Source: an uncultured Roseiflexaceae bacterium (lineage in GTDB: Bacteria > Chloroflexota > Chloroflexia > Chloroflexales > Roseiflexaceae). From it: a DNA stretch of 64,000 nt. Below the pieces are notes generated by a model. The model did no database searches, was not told the DNA's origin, and saw only the letters and a program-made list of their open reading frames with translations. Numbering within the stretch: the first letter of the stretch is position 1; every line of letters starts with the position of its first letter. Positions 8,868-17,356 of this stretch are shown in pieces. Location of the stretch: the NCBI GenBank assembly GCA_937988885.1, contig CALKHR010000033.1:22970-86969 (forward strand), read 5' to 3'. A program made the translations under genes and the position numbers.

Positions 8868-9405
8868 AATAACGCTCCTGACTGAGGATGAAACGCAGGC
8901 TGAACATCGTGGCCATCAGATTGAAGCGCTCTGTGTAAATAGCCCAGTCAAAACCTGATGCAATGCCAAAGTTAGGAATGAGTCAACCCTCGTTTGAATG
9001 ACACACTTCGAGTGACACTTAGCTTTTCAACAGCAATTTTGAGAATCTCTAATCGCACAGCAACAGAGACACGTGATGGCTCATGGCTGCAACAATGGAA
9101 GTCTGTAAAAGCTTTAGAACCTACCAATGAGTTGGATTGCCATGATTGGGGCCAGCCGAGGAACTGCCCATAGTCACGCTAGATATTCTATCGAGATACC
9201 GCCTTTTTAGATATAGCCATAAGGTCCTAGCGATTCTTAGGCCAACGGACTTGACAACTGACGCTAGTGTAGCATTTCTCAATCTGCTTGTCTATAAAGG
9301 ATGTTTTCTTTCTAGTTAAGATTTCGTAACGTTTATTGCTCAATTGCGGACGGAATCAAGTACAATCATCGCGATTAATCACATTAAAAACAGAAAGAGG
9401 TGATC
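8868..9405. other. Intergenic region of about 540 bases with a long leader
   Basis: Most of this stretch appears to be the 390-base leader of the leftward PAS-STAS gene, whose promoter is at 9266-9294. The right end carries the promoter area of the beta-galactosidase gene, including TACAAT at 9361-9366. I found no credible coding frame. Confidence 0.6.
9266..9294 (-). promoter_or_regulatory. Promoter of PAS-STAS copy 1
   Basis: On the minus strand TAGACA (9289-9294) and TACACT (9266-9271) are spaced by 17 bases. Each hexamer differs from consensus at only one or two positions. It predicts a leader of about 390 bases before the GTG start. Confidence 0.6.
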
Positions 9406-11424
9406 GTGAAACAATATCCCCCGATCAATCGGCGCGCCCCGTTCATCTGGCATGGTGGTGATTACAACCCCGAACAATGGCCACCGGCAACCTGGCAAGA
9501 CGATATGGCGCTGATGCAGGCCAGCCATTATACCATCGCCACTGTTGGCGTGTTTAGCTGGGTATCACTCCAACCGAGCGAGGATACCTTCACCTTCGAG
9601 TGGCTCGACACTGTGCTCGACCAGTTGCACGCCGCAGGCCGAATCGTGTGTTTGGCCACGCCCACCGCCGCTCAACCAGCCTGGATGTCGCAAGCCTACC
9701 CCGATGTGCTGCGCTCGGACCGCACCGGACGGCGCAACCATCACGGCCAGCGCGTCAACTATTGCCCCAACTCGCCCAACTACCGCCGCTTCGCTGTGCA
9801 GATCGCCACCAAACTCGCCGAGCGCTACGGCTCGCACCCCGCCCTCGTGATCTGGCACATCTCCAACGAGTACGGCGGCATCTGCATGTGCGAAACCTGC
9901 GCCGAAGCCTTCCGCACCTGGCTCAAAAAACGCTACAGCAGCCTCGACGAACTCAACCAACGCTGGTGGACGCCCTTCTGGAGCCACACCTACACCGATT
10001 GGTCGCAGATCGAGCCGCCCTACGATAACGGCGAACGCCTCACCCACGCCCTCACGCTCGACTACCAGCGCTTCCAGAGCGACTCGATGCTCGAATGCTA
10101 CAAACTCGAACGCGACGCCATCCGCGCCATCACGCCCGACATCCCCATCACCACCAATATGATGGGCACCTACCCACACCTCGACTATCGCGCTTGGGCG
10201 CCCGAAATCGACGTGATCTCGTGGGATTGCTACCCCTGGCCCAGCGCCGACCCCGGCGACATCGCCTTCCTGCACGATCTCAACCGTGGACTCAAGGACG
10301 GCCAGCCGTTTATGCTGATGGAGCAGACACCCAGCAGCCAAAACTGGCAGCCCGTCAACGCGCTCAAGCGGCCCGGTGTGCTGCGGCTGTGGAGCTACCT
10401 GGCGGTCGCGCACGGTGCCGATACCGTGATGTACTTCCAATGGCGGCGCGGGCGCGGCGGCTGCGAGAAGTTCCACGGAGCCGTTGTCGAACACAGTGGC
10501 CGCTCCGACACCCGCGTATTCCGCGAAGTGACGCAGCTCGGCGCCGAACTCGCCAGCCTCGGCGCAACCACGCTCGGCGCGACCACCCCCGCGCGTGTGG
10601 CGGTCCTGTTCGATTGGAACAACTGGTGGGCGATCGACTCCGCCGTCGGCCCGATCAAACAGAAGGAATACGTGGCCACCGTGCGCAAACACTACCGCGC
10701 ACTCTGGCGGCGCAACATCCCCGTCGATATCGTCTTTAGCGATTCCGACCTGAGCAACTACGACATCGTCGTCGCGCCGATGCTGCATATGGTCAAAGCG
10801 GACCTGCCCGCCCAACTCGAAGCACTCGTGCAGCGGGGTGGCTCGTTCGTCACCACCTACTTCAGCGGCGTGGTCGATGAGACCGATCGCGCCTTCGAGG
10901 GCTACCCTGGGCCGCTCAGCAAGTTGTTAGGCATCTGGGTCGAGGAGATCGACGCGCTCTACGAAGGGCAGACCAACCAGATCGTCATGGCCGACGGCTC
11001 GGGCAGCTACAGCTGCGGGCGGCTGTGCGACATCATCCACGCCGAGGGCGCCGAGGTGTTGGCCACCTACGGTCAGGATTTCTACGCCAACACGCCCGTG
11101 CTCACCGCCAACCGCTACGGCGCGGGCCGCGCCTACTACATCGCCTCCGATCCTGAAGAGCGCTTCCTCGACACCTTCTACGCCGATCTGCTCAAGCAGC
11201 ACGGCATCAACGCCCTCCTCGAAGCGCCAGCGGGCGTGGAGGTGGCCCTGCGCGAGACCGACGAGCGGCGGCTGCTATTCGTGCTGAACCACCGCGCCGA
11301 GCTACAGCGCGTACAATTGCCCGAGGGCCAGCACTACACCGAACTTCTCAGCGGCAGCACCGTCTCCGGCACGCTCGAACTCGCCGCTTACGATGTGCGC
11401 ATCCTCTCGCAAGCGCAGCAGTAG
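9406..11424 (+). CDS. Beta-galactosidase, glycoside hydrolase family 42
   Basis: This 672-residue retaining enzyme should hydrolyse terminal beta-galactosides in the cytoplasm, as it has no signal peptide. The TIM barrel (about 1-390) carries the acid/base Glu in WHISNEYGG (about residue 155) and the nucleophile Glu in FMLMEQTPS (about 306). Four cysteines at about 120, 160, 162 and 165 match the zinc cluster of GH42 enzymes such as the Thermus A4 enzyme. The trimerisation domain and small C-terminal beta domain follow. GTG 9406 is chosen over GTG 9400 because AAAGAGG lies at 9394-9400. No transporter or sugar regulator is adjacent. Confidence 0.92.
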   Translation: MKQYPPINRRAPFIWHGGDYNPEQWPPATWQDDMALMQASHYTIATVGVFSWVSLQPSEDTFTFEWLDTVLDQLHAAGRIVCLATPTAAQPAWMSQAYPDVLRSDRTGRRNHHGQRVNYCPNSPNYRRFAVQIATKLAERYGSHPALVIWHISNEYGGICMCETCAEAFRTWLKKRYSSLDELNQRWWTPFWSHTYTDWSQIEPPYDNGERLTHALTLDYQRFQSDSMLECYKLERDAIRAITPDIPITTNMMGTYPHLDYRAWAPEIDVISWDCYPWPSADPGDIAFLHDLNRGLKDGQPFMLMEQTPSSQNWQPVNALKRPGVLRLWSYLAVAHGADTVMYFQWRRGRGGCEKFHGAVVEHSGRSDTRVFREVTQLGAELASLGATTLGATTPARVAVLFDWNNWWAIDSAVGPIKQKEYVATVRKHYRALWRRNIPVDIVFSDSDLSNYDIVVAPMLHMVKADLPAQLEALVQRGGSFVTTYFSGVVDETDRAFEGYPGPLSKLLGIWVEEIDALYEGQTNQIVMADGSGSYSCGRLCDIIHAEGAEVLATYGQDFYANTPVLTANRYGAGRAYYIASDPEERFLDTFYADLLKQHGINALLEAPAGVEVALRETDERRLLFVLNHRAELQRVQLPEGQHYTELLSGSTVSGTLELAAYDVRILSQAQQ

Positions 11425-11429
11425 AGGGG

Positions 11430-11480
11430 GAAGAAAGCGCAGCACCGCGCCGCATCGCCCGTCGCTGCGGGTCGCCGTCC
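11430..11480 (+). repeat. Degenerate intergenic repeat, copy 1
   Basis: Just after the beta-galactosidase stop, the sequence GGAAGAAAGCGCA is followed by CGCCCGTCGCTGCGGG and GCCGTC. The same ordered blocks recur after the stop of the gene ending at 22947. The central block can form a small stem with a 4-base loop. Confidence 0.35.
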
Positions 11481-11576
11481 GGCATCCGCAGCGCCGCTAC
11501 CCCCGGGCCGAGGGACCTGGGCGCGCGAACAATGCCCGAGCAGATGCGGCGCCGTTTGTAGCAAAGGCACCAAAAC

Positions 11577-11617
11577 GTGAAGTCGAGGCACTGAGCATAG
11601 CAGCACCTCGACTTCAC
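11577..11617. terminator. Hairpin terminator between convergent genes
   Basis: A perfect 12-bp stem (11577-11588 with 11606-11617) lies between the rightward beta-galactosidase gene and the leftward gene that ends at 11639. Confidence 0.75.
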
Positions 11618-11638
11618 AAGATTGGCAGCGTTGCAGCG

Positions 11639-12355
11639 CTACGCCTCCAACACCCAAAAACCGTACGGGTTGAAAAACAGATCATCAATGTGGTAGCGCA
11701 TACACGGCTTATGCCGCAGCCGATAGCGCTCAGGACGAGTCGTCAGGCCGAACGTATGCCCGTTCCCCAGCGTGGGCCGATCCAGCAGCATATAGAGCAG
11801 AAACGTATCGAGCAGCTCGCTCGCCTCATCCTCATTGATCCAGCCGGGCACCGCCGCGTCGGGCAGGCCAAGCAGATGCATCCCGCAGGAATACAACTGC
11901 TCGCCATTGTTGATCTTGGTCACGTAGGCATAGTACAGCGCGGTCAGATCATCGCTCATCGCCAGGGATCGCCAATCCTCGGCGGAGTGCGCGACCCCCG
12001 CGCTCTCGACCTTCACCGCCAATGCGCCGGTCGCCAACAGCCGAGCGCCCACCTGCGCCAGTGTGCGTGCCTGCTCGATCGAGCCGCCCGGCCCCACCAA
12101 GTACAGGCAGAACGTATGCTCAGCGATCAGCGCGATCTCTTCATCCGTCAGCATATCGCGCCCTGCTGCGGCGAACGCCCGCGCTAACAAAGGGTCGTGC
12201 TCGTAAATGTCGAGCTGGTACGATTGCTGAGACTGCAGATCTCGCACAATCATCCCAGCAAACATCAACTGATCGCAGTTGTGAGCTATCGCCGCGACAA
12301 TATCGCTGCGCGATTTCCACAATCCTGGCAAACCGAGCACGATCGTTGGTTCCAT
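11639..12355 (-). CDS. Hypothetical protein, DUF4261-like
   Basis: This 238-residue soluble protein of unknown function resembles DUF4261-type proteins in its C-terminal half: an Ala/Val strand, SAGVAHSAEDW, then SCGMHLLGLPDA. The resemblance is from memory and tentative. It is the last gene of a leftward unit with a small membrane protein and an acetylpolyamine amidohydrolase-like gene, 29 bases behind the previous stop. AAGGA lies four bases ahead of the ATG. No signal peptide or membrane segment is visible. Confidence 0.55.
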   Translation of the reverse strand: MEPTIVLGLPGLWKSRSDIVAAIAHNCDQLMFAGMIVRDLQSQQSYQLDIYEHDPLLARAFAAAGRDMLTDEEIALIAEHTFCLYLVGPGGSIEQARTLAQVGARLLATGALAVKVESAGVAHSAEDWRSLAMSDDLTALYYAYVTKINNGEQLYSCGMHLLGLPDAAVPGWINEDEASELLDTFLLYMLLDRPTLGNGHTFGLTTRPERYRLRHKPCMRYHIDDLFFNPYGFWVLEA

Positions 12356-12384
12356 GATGTCCTTCCTCTATGTCGCCGAACGCG

Positions 12385-12795
12385 CTAACGTCGCCGCTCC
12401 TGGAGATCTACCTCTAAACCACCGCCAATCGCCGCAAGAATATTGTAGCCGATACTGAATAGCACCACGATCAGCATCAGCACGGCAGCGCCCACCGCAG
12501 TCATTGCCAGCAACAGCAATAGGAACGTTGTCGTACCCGCCGCAGCCAACTGTGAGACAGTCTGGGCGGCATCGCGGATCTGCAACAACGCCAAGAAGTC
12601 GACCTGTGCGAGCTGTTGACCAAACACCTCGATCTGCAGTGGCTCCACGCGCGTGAGCGCCTGGTTGACGCGCACCAGCACTTGGAACAGCAAGACCGCG
12701 ATGCACAGCGCAGGCCCCAACGCCACCAGCCACCCGAGCGCGCAGCCCACACGCACCGCCGAACCCAACGAAATCCCTCGAATTGTATAGCGCAT
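12385..12795 (-). CDS. Small two-helix membrane protein, DUF3566-like
   Basis: The 136-residue protein has two long hydrophobic segments (about 17-40 and 88-118) separated by a 45-residue soluble loop, and ends GYNILAAIGGGLEVDL followed by basic residues. That layout and ending recall DUF3566 proteins of Actinobacteria, but the match is only suggestive. ATG 12795 is preceded by GAGGAG; the longer frame to 12819 lacks a comparable site. It lies between the amidohydrolase gene (39-base gap) and the DUF4261-like gene. Confidence 0.6.
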   Translation of the reverse strand: MRYTIRGISLGSAVRVGCALGWLVALGPALCIAVLLFQVLVRVNQALTRVEPLQIEVFGQQLAQVDFLALLQIRDAAQTVSQLAAAGTTTFLLLLLAMTAVGAAVLMLIVVLFSIGYNILAAIGGGLEVDLQERRR

Positions 12796-12834
12796 TCTCA
12801 TCTCCTCAGCAACTCTCACGTTGCAAGCGACAGC

Positions 12835-13878
12835 TTACTCCTCACTGGATTCGAGGCCGCGCAGCAGCCCAACCACATTCGTGCCCAGTGCCTCGACCGC
12901 ATAACCACCCTCCTGCAGCACCAAGGTTGGCAGCCCCAACGCCGCGATGCGCCGCCCGATCTGCGGGTAAGCTGCCGCGCTTAGGGCGAAATCGCCCAAC
13001 GGGTCGCCGCCGAACGTATCGAACCCGGCGGAGACCACCACGAACTGCGGCTCGAAGGACCTGATCGCGGCGAGCGCCACATCCAACGCATCGAGATAGG
13101 TCCGATCATCGACACCTGCCGCGAGCGGGATGTTCAACGTCGTGCCAAGCCCTGCGCTCGCGCCACGCTCATCGGCGAAGCCTGTGAAATACGGGTATTC
13201 GCGGACGGGATCAGCGTGGATCGACACAAACAGCACATCGTCGCGCTCGTAGAAGATCTGCTGTGTGCCGTTTCCATGATGATAATCGATATCGATGATC
13301 GCCACACGCGAGGTGTTGGGCGTGTTGCGCAGCAGATCCTCCGCCGCGATCGCCGCATTATTGAGGAAGCAATAGCCGCCGCACAGGTCACGTCCCGCAT
13401 GGTGCCCCGGCGGTCGGCAGAGCGCGTACGCGAAGCGTTGCCCTTCGCGCAGCAACGCCGCACCAGTGAGCGCAGCATCGGCGGCGCTGCGTGCGGCGCG
13501 ATACGTACCCGCCACGATCGGCGCGCTCATGTCGAAGGCGTAGTAGCCGGCCTGCGCGATCGGGTTTGTGCTCGTGCGTGGGCCCATCCAGCGCACCGCC
13601 AACGTCTCGGGCAGCACCGCCTCGGGCGAGCCACCCGCTGCCACCCAGCGCTCGTAGCTATGTTCGAGGTATTCGAGGTAGTCATCGCTGTGCACGGCGC
13701 GGATCGGCTCAATGCCGAAGCGCCGCGGCTCGATGATCGTGCCGATGTTCGCCTGTTCCAACGCCGTCTGGATCATCTCGGCGCGCACTGGCGACTCGTA
13801 GATCGGCACCAATGCGCCGTACAATACCTCGTGAGGAGGGTTGTGTAGCGCTTGATCTGCAGAAACAATCAAAAACAT
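12835..13878 (-). CDS. Acetylpolyamine amidohydrolase / histone deacetylase-family protein
   Basis: The 347-residue protein belongs to the zinc-dependent deacetylase (arginase-fold) superfamily. It carries RPPGHHAGRD with the paired catalytic histidines, DIDYHHGNGTQQIF with Asp and His zinc ligands, SAGFDTFGGDPLG with the second Asp, and LQEGGY with the catalytic region. The PYFTGF segment and total length match bacterial acetylpolyamine amidohydrolases, which remove acetyl groups from acetylated polyamines in the cytoplasm. GGAG precedes the ATG. It is first in a three-gene leftward unit, and the partners do not reveal the substrate. Confidence 0.85.
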   Translation of the reverse strand: MFLIVSADQALHNPPHEVLYGALVPIYESPVRAEMIQTALEQANIGTIIEPRRFGIEPIRAVHSDDYLEYLEHSYERWVAAGGSPEAVLPETLAVRWMGPRTSTNPIAQAGYYAFDMSAPIVAGTYRAARSAADAALTGAALLREGQRFAYALCRPPGHHAGRDLCGGYCFLNNAAIAAEDLLRNTPNTSRVAIIDIDYHHGNGTQQIFYERDDVLFVSIHADPVREYPYFTGFADERGASAGLGTTLNIPLAAGVDDRTYLDALDVALAAIRSFEPQFVVVSAGFDTFGGDPLGDFALSAAAYPQIGRRIAALGLPTLVLQEGGYAVEALGTNVVGLLRGLESSEE

Positions 13879-14015
13879 AACAATCTACTCCAAATGTGTG
13901 AATCGAAAGATATGTTATGATATCGACGCAAGGAACTGTGCATTGTAGCAGCCTATTGACCAATATGTTCCTGGAAGCTACGTGAAGTATCTAATACGAG
14001 CGAAAGAGGGACAAT

Positions 14016-14276
14016 ATGGGCATTATCTCGTGGTTAATCTTCGGTGGATTGGCTGGTTGGATCGCAAGTATCATCATGGGCACCAATGAGCGCCAAGGAT
14101 GCTTCCTCAATATTGTTGTTGGCATCGTTGGTGCGTTCATTGGCGGCTTCCTGTACAGCTTCCTCACGGGCGAAGATTTTGTCGCACAGTTCAATATTCA
14201 AAGCTTTATCGTGGCGGTGATCGGTGCGGTGGTGCTGTTGTGGATTATTGCGCAAGTGAACCGTCGCCGCCGCTAG
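14016..14276 (+). CDS. GlsB/YeaQ/YmgE-family stress membrane protein, copy 1
   Basis: This 86-residue protein has three hydrophobic segments and the family pattern of Gly-rich helices: GGLAGWIAS, NIVVGIVGAFIGGF and a third helix near 62-80, ending in Arg residues. The family is described as transglycosylase-associated and is linked to general stress, but its activity is not established. AGAGGG precedes the ATG. A close paralogue follows 88 bases downstream. Confidence 0.85.
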   Translation: MGIISWLIFGGLAGWIASIIMGTNERQGCFLNIVVGIVGAFIGGFLYSFLTGEDFVAQFNIQSFIVAVIGAVVLLWIIAQVNRRRR

Positions 14277-14364
14277 CGCAGTATAGCAGTTTCTCGCTTG
14301 ATCGCAACAGTACCCCCGAACCTTGCGTCTAAATCAACAAAATAGCTATGGTGGGAGGTTTGCG

Positions 14365-14622
14365 ATGGGAGCACTTTCGTGGATTGTGTTCGGTGCGTTG
14401 GCGGGCTGGGTGGCGAGCGTCTTGCTGGGCACGCAGAATCGCCAAGGCTGCCTAATGAACATCATCGTAGGCATTATCGGCGCGTTCTTAGGCGGATTTC
14501 TGCTCGAAATCCTCACCAACAGCACAGTGCAGTTCGAGTGGAGCCTGCGCAGTTTCGCAGTAGCAGTGCTAGGCTCGGTGCTGTTGCTGGTGCTGACGGG
14601 GTGGGGCCAAAAGCGCCGATAA
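14365..14622 (+). CDS. GlsB/YeaQ/YmgE-family stress membrane protein, copy 2
   Basis: The 85-residue protein parallels the preceding gene almost position for position (SWIVFGALAGWVAS, RQGCLMNIIVGIIGAFLGGF), so the pair is a tandem duplication. It has three membrane segments and a short basic C-terminus. The start was set at ATG 14365 because GGGAGG lies just upstream; the longer frame from 14323 has no such signal. A strong terminator follows. Confidence 0.85.
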   Translation: MGALSWIVFGALAGWVASVLLGTQNRQGCLMNIIVGIIGAFLGGFLLEILTNSTVQFEWSLRSFAVAVLGSVLLLVLTGWGQKRR

Positions 14623-14635
14623 GATGACATAACTC

Positions 14636-14683
14636 AACAGGCGTCGTGGATAGCATATCGTCCGCGGCGCCTGTTCTTTTTCG
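14636..14683 (+). terminator. Rho-independent terminator after the GlsB pair
   Basis: A 15-bp stem with two G-T pairs (14636-14650 and 14661-14675) and a 10-base loop is followed by CTTTTT. Confidence 0.85.
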
Positions 14684-14765
14684 AGATCATGGTGAAGCGC
14701 AGTTTGCCGCAGACGCCAACTGATTCTAGCATTCGCTAACCATCTCATACAACCTACGTTTCGAG

Positions 14766-14810
14766 CAAAAAGAAATGCCGATGGGCTGCTAAGTTCAGCG
14801 CATCGGCATT
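14766..14810 (-). terminator. Leftward terminator
   Basis: AATGCCGATG (14774-14783) pairs perfectly with CATCGGCATT (14801-14810), with a further GCTG/CAGC pairing inside. Read leftward, the stem is followed by TTTCTTTTTG. It must serve a leftward transcript, the only candidate being the small frame ending at 14849. Confidence 0.65.
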
Positions 14811-14848
14811 CGTTAGGTTAGGGCTTTTCCGAAAAGCATCAGCCGGCA

Positions 14849-15013
14849 TCACAGAGCGGATTCCTTTGGTGTCCAGGGGCGATAAGCCTCGATCGGGGTT
14901 TCCAAAGGGCCGCAACCGACCCATTGCGCTTGTGCAGCCGCCGAGTTGCTCGTGAGTACGCGCATAGTCGCCGTATGGCGCATCCCACGCTTTCGCAAAG
15001 GAGATATACGCAT
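14849..15013 (-). CDS. Small leftward reading frame or gene remnant
   Basis: A 54-codon frame runs from ATG 15013 to TGA 14849; an internal ATG at 14965 would give 38 residues ending YRPWTPKESAL. Codon choice in the last 38 codons resembles the host, and a leftward terminator lies about 40 bases downstream, which argues for a transcribed unit. There is no strong ribosome-binding site and I recognise no family. It may be the decayed 3' end of a larger gene. Confidence 0.3.
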   Translation of the reverse strand: MRISPLRKRGMRHTATMRVLTSNSAAAQAQWVGCGPLETPIEAYRPWTPKESAL

Positions 15014-15563
15014 CTCAAAATGCGTAGTACGTTTATCTCATTGCGATATCACATCACCGCATAAAACAGAATATACCTTGCTGCGATGGATGAAAACCGC
15101 TCCTAAAAAACACTCTATGCTCGTCCTTTGGAATCGTATCTCTCTACGCAGGAATTGTATTTTATTGAAAAATAAGTGAATTTGATATTTCTAATGTGGA
15201 TATAATATTTAAATAGGCGCTTGCCCCGTCTGCCTTTTGGCTGACGGAACAAGAGGAGAGCAGAGGTCCTAGAGGAAAAATAAAGTGGAAAAATTTTTGA
15301 GGATTGCCTGGACTCGCCAACCTGATTGCCTGGGGCAGCGCCTTTCTGATACATAGAATATGCGATTCATCCCCTGAACTCAATAGGTCCGTCGTACCCC
15401 TTCGTTATCCCCCAAATGTAGCAATGAGTACCATTATCAGGTATGACCATATTTTGTCGAACTTGTAATAATTAGAAAGCTGTAAAAACACTGTTTTAGA
15501 GCATTCCGATGCGCTAAGAGGCCGATAAATAACTCCTATTTGCCATGCGTTATATACCCGTTT

Positions 15564-15577
15564 TGGTACTAGTACCA
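15564..15577. promoter_or_regulatory. Perfect 14-bp palindrome, possible operator
   Basis: TGGTACTAGTACCA is fully self-complementary and lies about 90 bases upstream of the rarA promoter in noncoding DNA. Its half TAGTACCA also appears in the shared elements at 61558 and 63390 and near 32444. Confidence 0.35.
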
Positions 15578-15652
15578 TGGTTTGTTTGAGTACTATATGA
15601 CAAGAATGTGAGCATAATTTTTCCCAACGGATGCTATCACATGTAAGGGTAT

Positions 15653-15680
15653 GTGACACAGATTGAGAATGTGGTATGAT
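15653..15680 (+). promoter_or_regulatory. Promoter of rarA
   Basis: GTGACA (15653-15658) and TATGAT (15675-15680) are spaced by 16 bases. The predicted start near 15687 leaves a leader of about 100 bases before ATG 15791. Confidence 0.6.
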
Positions 15681-15790
15681 GTGTCTATAGCACGAAGAAA
15701 ACGCATCTGTCCACTGATTCGGCAACGCACACGTGAGCGATCACACCATCAACAGGGGTGGCGCGGTGTCGTAGGACTGTTCGAAATATC

Positions 15791-17317
15791 ATGGCGAGAG
15801 CACAAAAAACGTTGTTTGATGCGCAGCGCGACCAGACACTAGCGCGCCAAGCTCCGCTTGCAGCGCGGATGCGACCGCGCACGCTTGAAGAGTTCGTTGG
15901 TCAAGAACAGATCGTCGGTGAGGGCCGGCTGCTACGCCGCGCGATCATGAACGATCGGCTGTTCTCGATCATCCTCTGGGGGCCGCCCGGCAGTGGCAAA
16001 ACCACCCTCGCGCGGATCGTGGCCGAAACCACCAACGCCCACTTCGAGTCGCTTTCGGCTGTCACGGCGGGCGTGGCCGACCTGCGGCGCGTGGTCAAAG
16101 AGGCCCAAGATCGCCTCGGCATGTTCAATACGCGCACGGTCGTGTTCATCGACGAGATCCACCGCTTCAACAAAGCCCAACAGGATGCGATTCTGCCCCA
16201 TGTTGAGGATGGTACGATCATTCTGATCGGCGCCACCACCGAGAATCCCTCATTCGAGGTGAATTCGGCGCTCTTGTCGCGGGCGCGGGTGTTTGTGCTG
16301 CAGGCGCTCACCGATGAGCAGATCGGCGAATTGGTTGATCGGGCGCTCGCCGATAAAGAGCGCGGTTTGGCTGAGTACAACGCCATGTTGGCTGCCGATG
16401 CCCGTGGCTACCTGCTGAACATGGCCAACGGCGATGCGCGCACCGCCCTCAACGCGCTCGAAGTGGCGGTTGTGAGCAAAGCGCCCGGCATTGGCGACAA
16501 GCGCCTGATCACCGTCGATGATATTCGCGATGCCCTGCAGAGCCGCGCCACACGCTACGATAAGCACGGCGAACTGCACTACGATGCGATCTCGGCGCTG
16601 CACAAGTGCGTGCGCGATAGTGACCCCGATGCCGCGCTCTACTGGCTGGGCCGCATGCTCGATGGCGGCGAGGACCCACTCTACATCGCTCGGCGCATCG
16701 TGCGCATGGCCGTCGAGGATATCGGCTTGGCTGACCCACAGGCGCTGCCGCAGACCATCGCAGCCCAACAGGCCGTCCACTTTATGGGCATGCCCGAGGG
16801 TGGCCTTGCGCTCGCACAAGCGGTGATCTACCTCTGCCAGGCACCCAAGAGCAACGCTGGCTACGTGGCCTACAACGCCGCGCTCAAGGATGTGGCCGAG
16901 ACGCGCAACGAGCCGGTGCCGTTGCACCTTCGCAATGCGCCGACCAGCCTAATGAAGAACCTTGGCTACGGCCAGGGCTACAAATACGCTCACGACCACG
17001 CTGATGCGCAGGTCGATCAAGAACACTTCCCGCCCAATCTCAAGGGGCGGCGCTACTACGAGCCGACCGGGCGCGGCTTCGAGGCCGAGATCCGCGAACG
17101 CCTGGCCTGGCGCGATCAACTCGCTAGTTCGCAACCCGCCAACACATCCGCACAAACGAAAGGGTTGGGCGTGCGCCAACGCCAAGCCGAGCCCGAGATC
17201 GATCCACAAGCGCTTGCGGGAGAAGAACCGCAACTCGCGCCCGAGGACGATGACGTACAGATTCGCCGTCCTAATACAGCCAAACCAACCAACAAGCCAA
17301 GCAAACGCTCAACCTAA
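15791..17317 (+). CDS. rarA: Replication-associated recombination protein A (RarA/MgsA AAA ATPase)
   Basis: The 508-residue ATPase belongs to the clamp-loader-like RarA family that acts at stalled replication forks. It has Walker A GPPGSGKT (about 64-71), Walker B with DEIHRFNKAQQDA (from about 121), the sensor motif GATTENPSF, and the MgsA C-terminal tetramerisation domain (GMPEGGLALAQA, YKYAHD, then the LKGRRYYEPTGRGFE region). The last 70 residues form a charged extension beyond the usual end. ATG 15791 is preferred to GTG 15758 because homologues begin near this point, although its ribosome-binding site is weak. Confidence 0.92.
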   Translation: MARAQKTLFDAQRDQTLARQAPLAARMRPRTLEEFVGQEQIVGEGRLLRRAIMNDRLFSIILWGPPGSGKTTLARIVAETTNAHFESLSAVTAGVADLRRVVKEAQDRLGMFNTRTVVFIDEIHRFNKAQQDAILPHVEDGTIILIGATTENPSFEVNSALLSRARVFVLQALTDEQIGELVDRALADKERGLAEYNAMLAADARGYLLNMANGDARTALNALEVAVVSKAPGIGDKRLITVDDIRDALQSRATRYDKHGELHYDAISALHKCVRDSDPDAALYWLGRMLDGGEDPLYIARRIVRMAVEDIGLADPQALPQTIAAQQAVHFMGMPEGGLALAQAVIYLCQAPKSNAGYVAYNAALKDVAETRNEPVPLHLRNAPTSLMKNLGYGQGYKYAHDHADAQVDQEHFPPNLKGRRYYEPTGRGFEAEIRERLAWRDQLASSQPANTSAQTKGLGVRQRQAEPEIDPQALAGEEPQLAPEDDDVQIRRPNTAKPTNKPSKRST

Positions 17318-17356
17318 CAGCATACGCCTTTTAGAAGTGGAAGAAAGTGCGCCACT

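Larger units (their letters stand above)
14684..15790. other. Long, mostly noncoding AT-rich stretch
   Basis: About 1.1 kb separates the GlsB pair from rarA. It contains a leftward terminator (14766-14810), a small leftward reading frame ending at 14849, a perfect palindrome at 15564-15577 and the rarA promoter at 15653-15680. From about 15020 to 15650 base composition is clearly more AT-rich than the flanks and the open frames there have no ribosome-binding sites or recognisable products. Confidence 0.55.

Noticed and set aside
9565..10815. 416-codon minus-strand frame opposite the beta-galactosidase
   Set aside because: The plus-strand GH42 protein explains the sequence fully; the frame is low-complexity Gly/Val/Ala and lacks any domain.
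15115..15354. 79-codon minus-strand frame
   Set aside because: AT-rich noncoding composition and no ribosome-binding site.
15405..15725. 106-codon minus-strand frame in the AT-rich region
   Set aside because: No start signal, no recognisable sequence, and it overlaps the rarA promoter.
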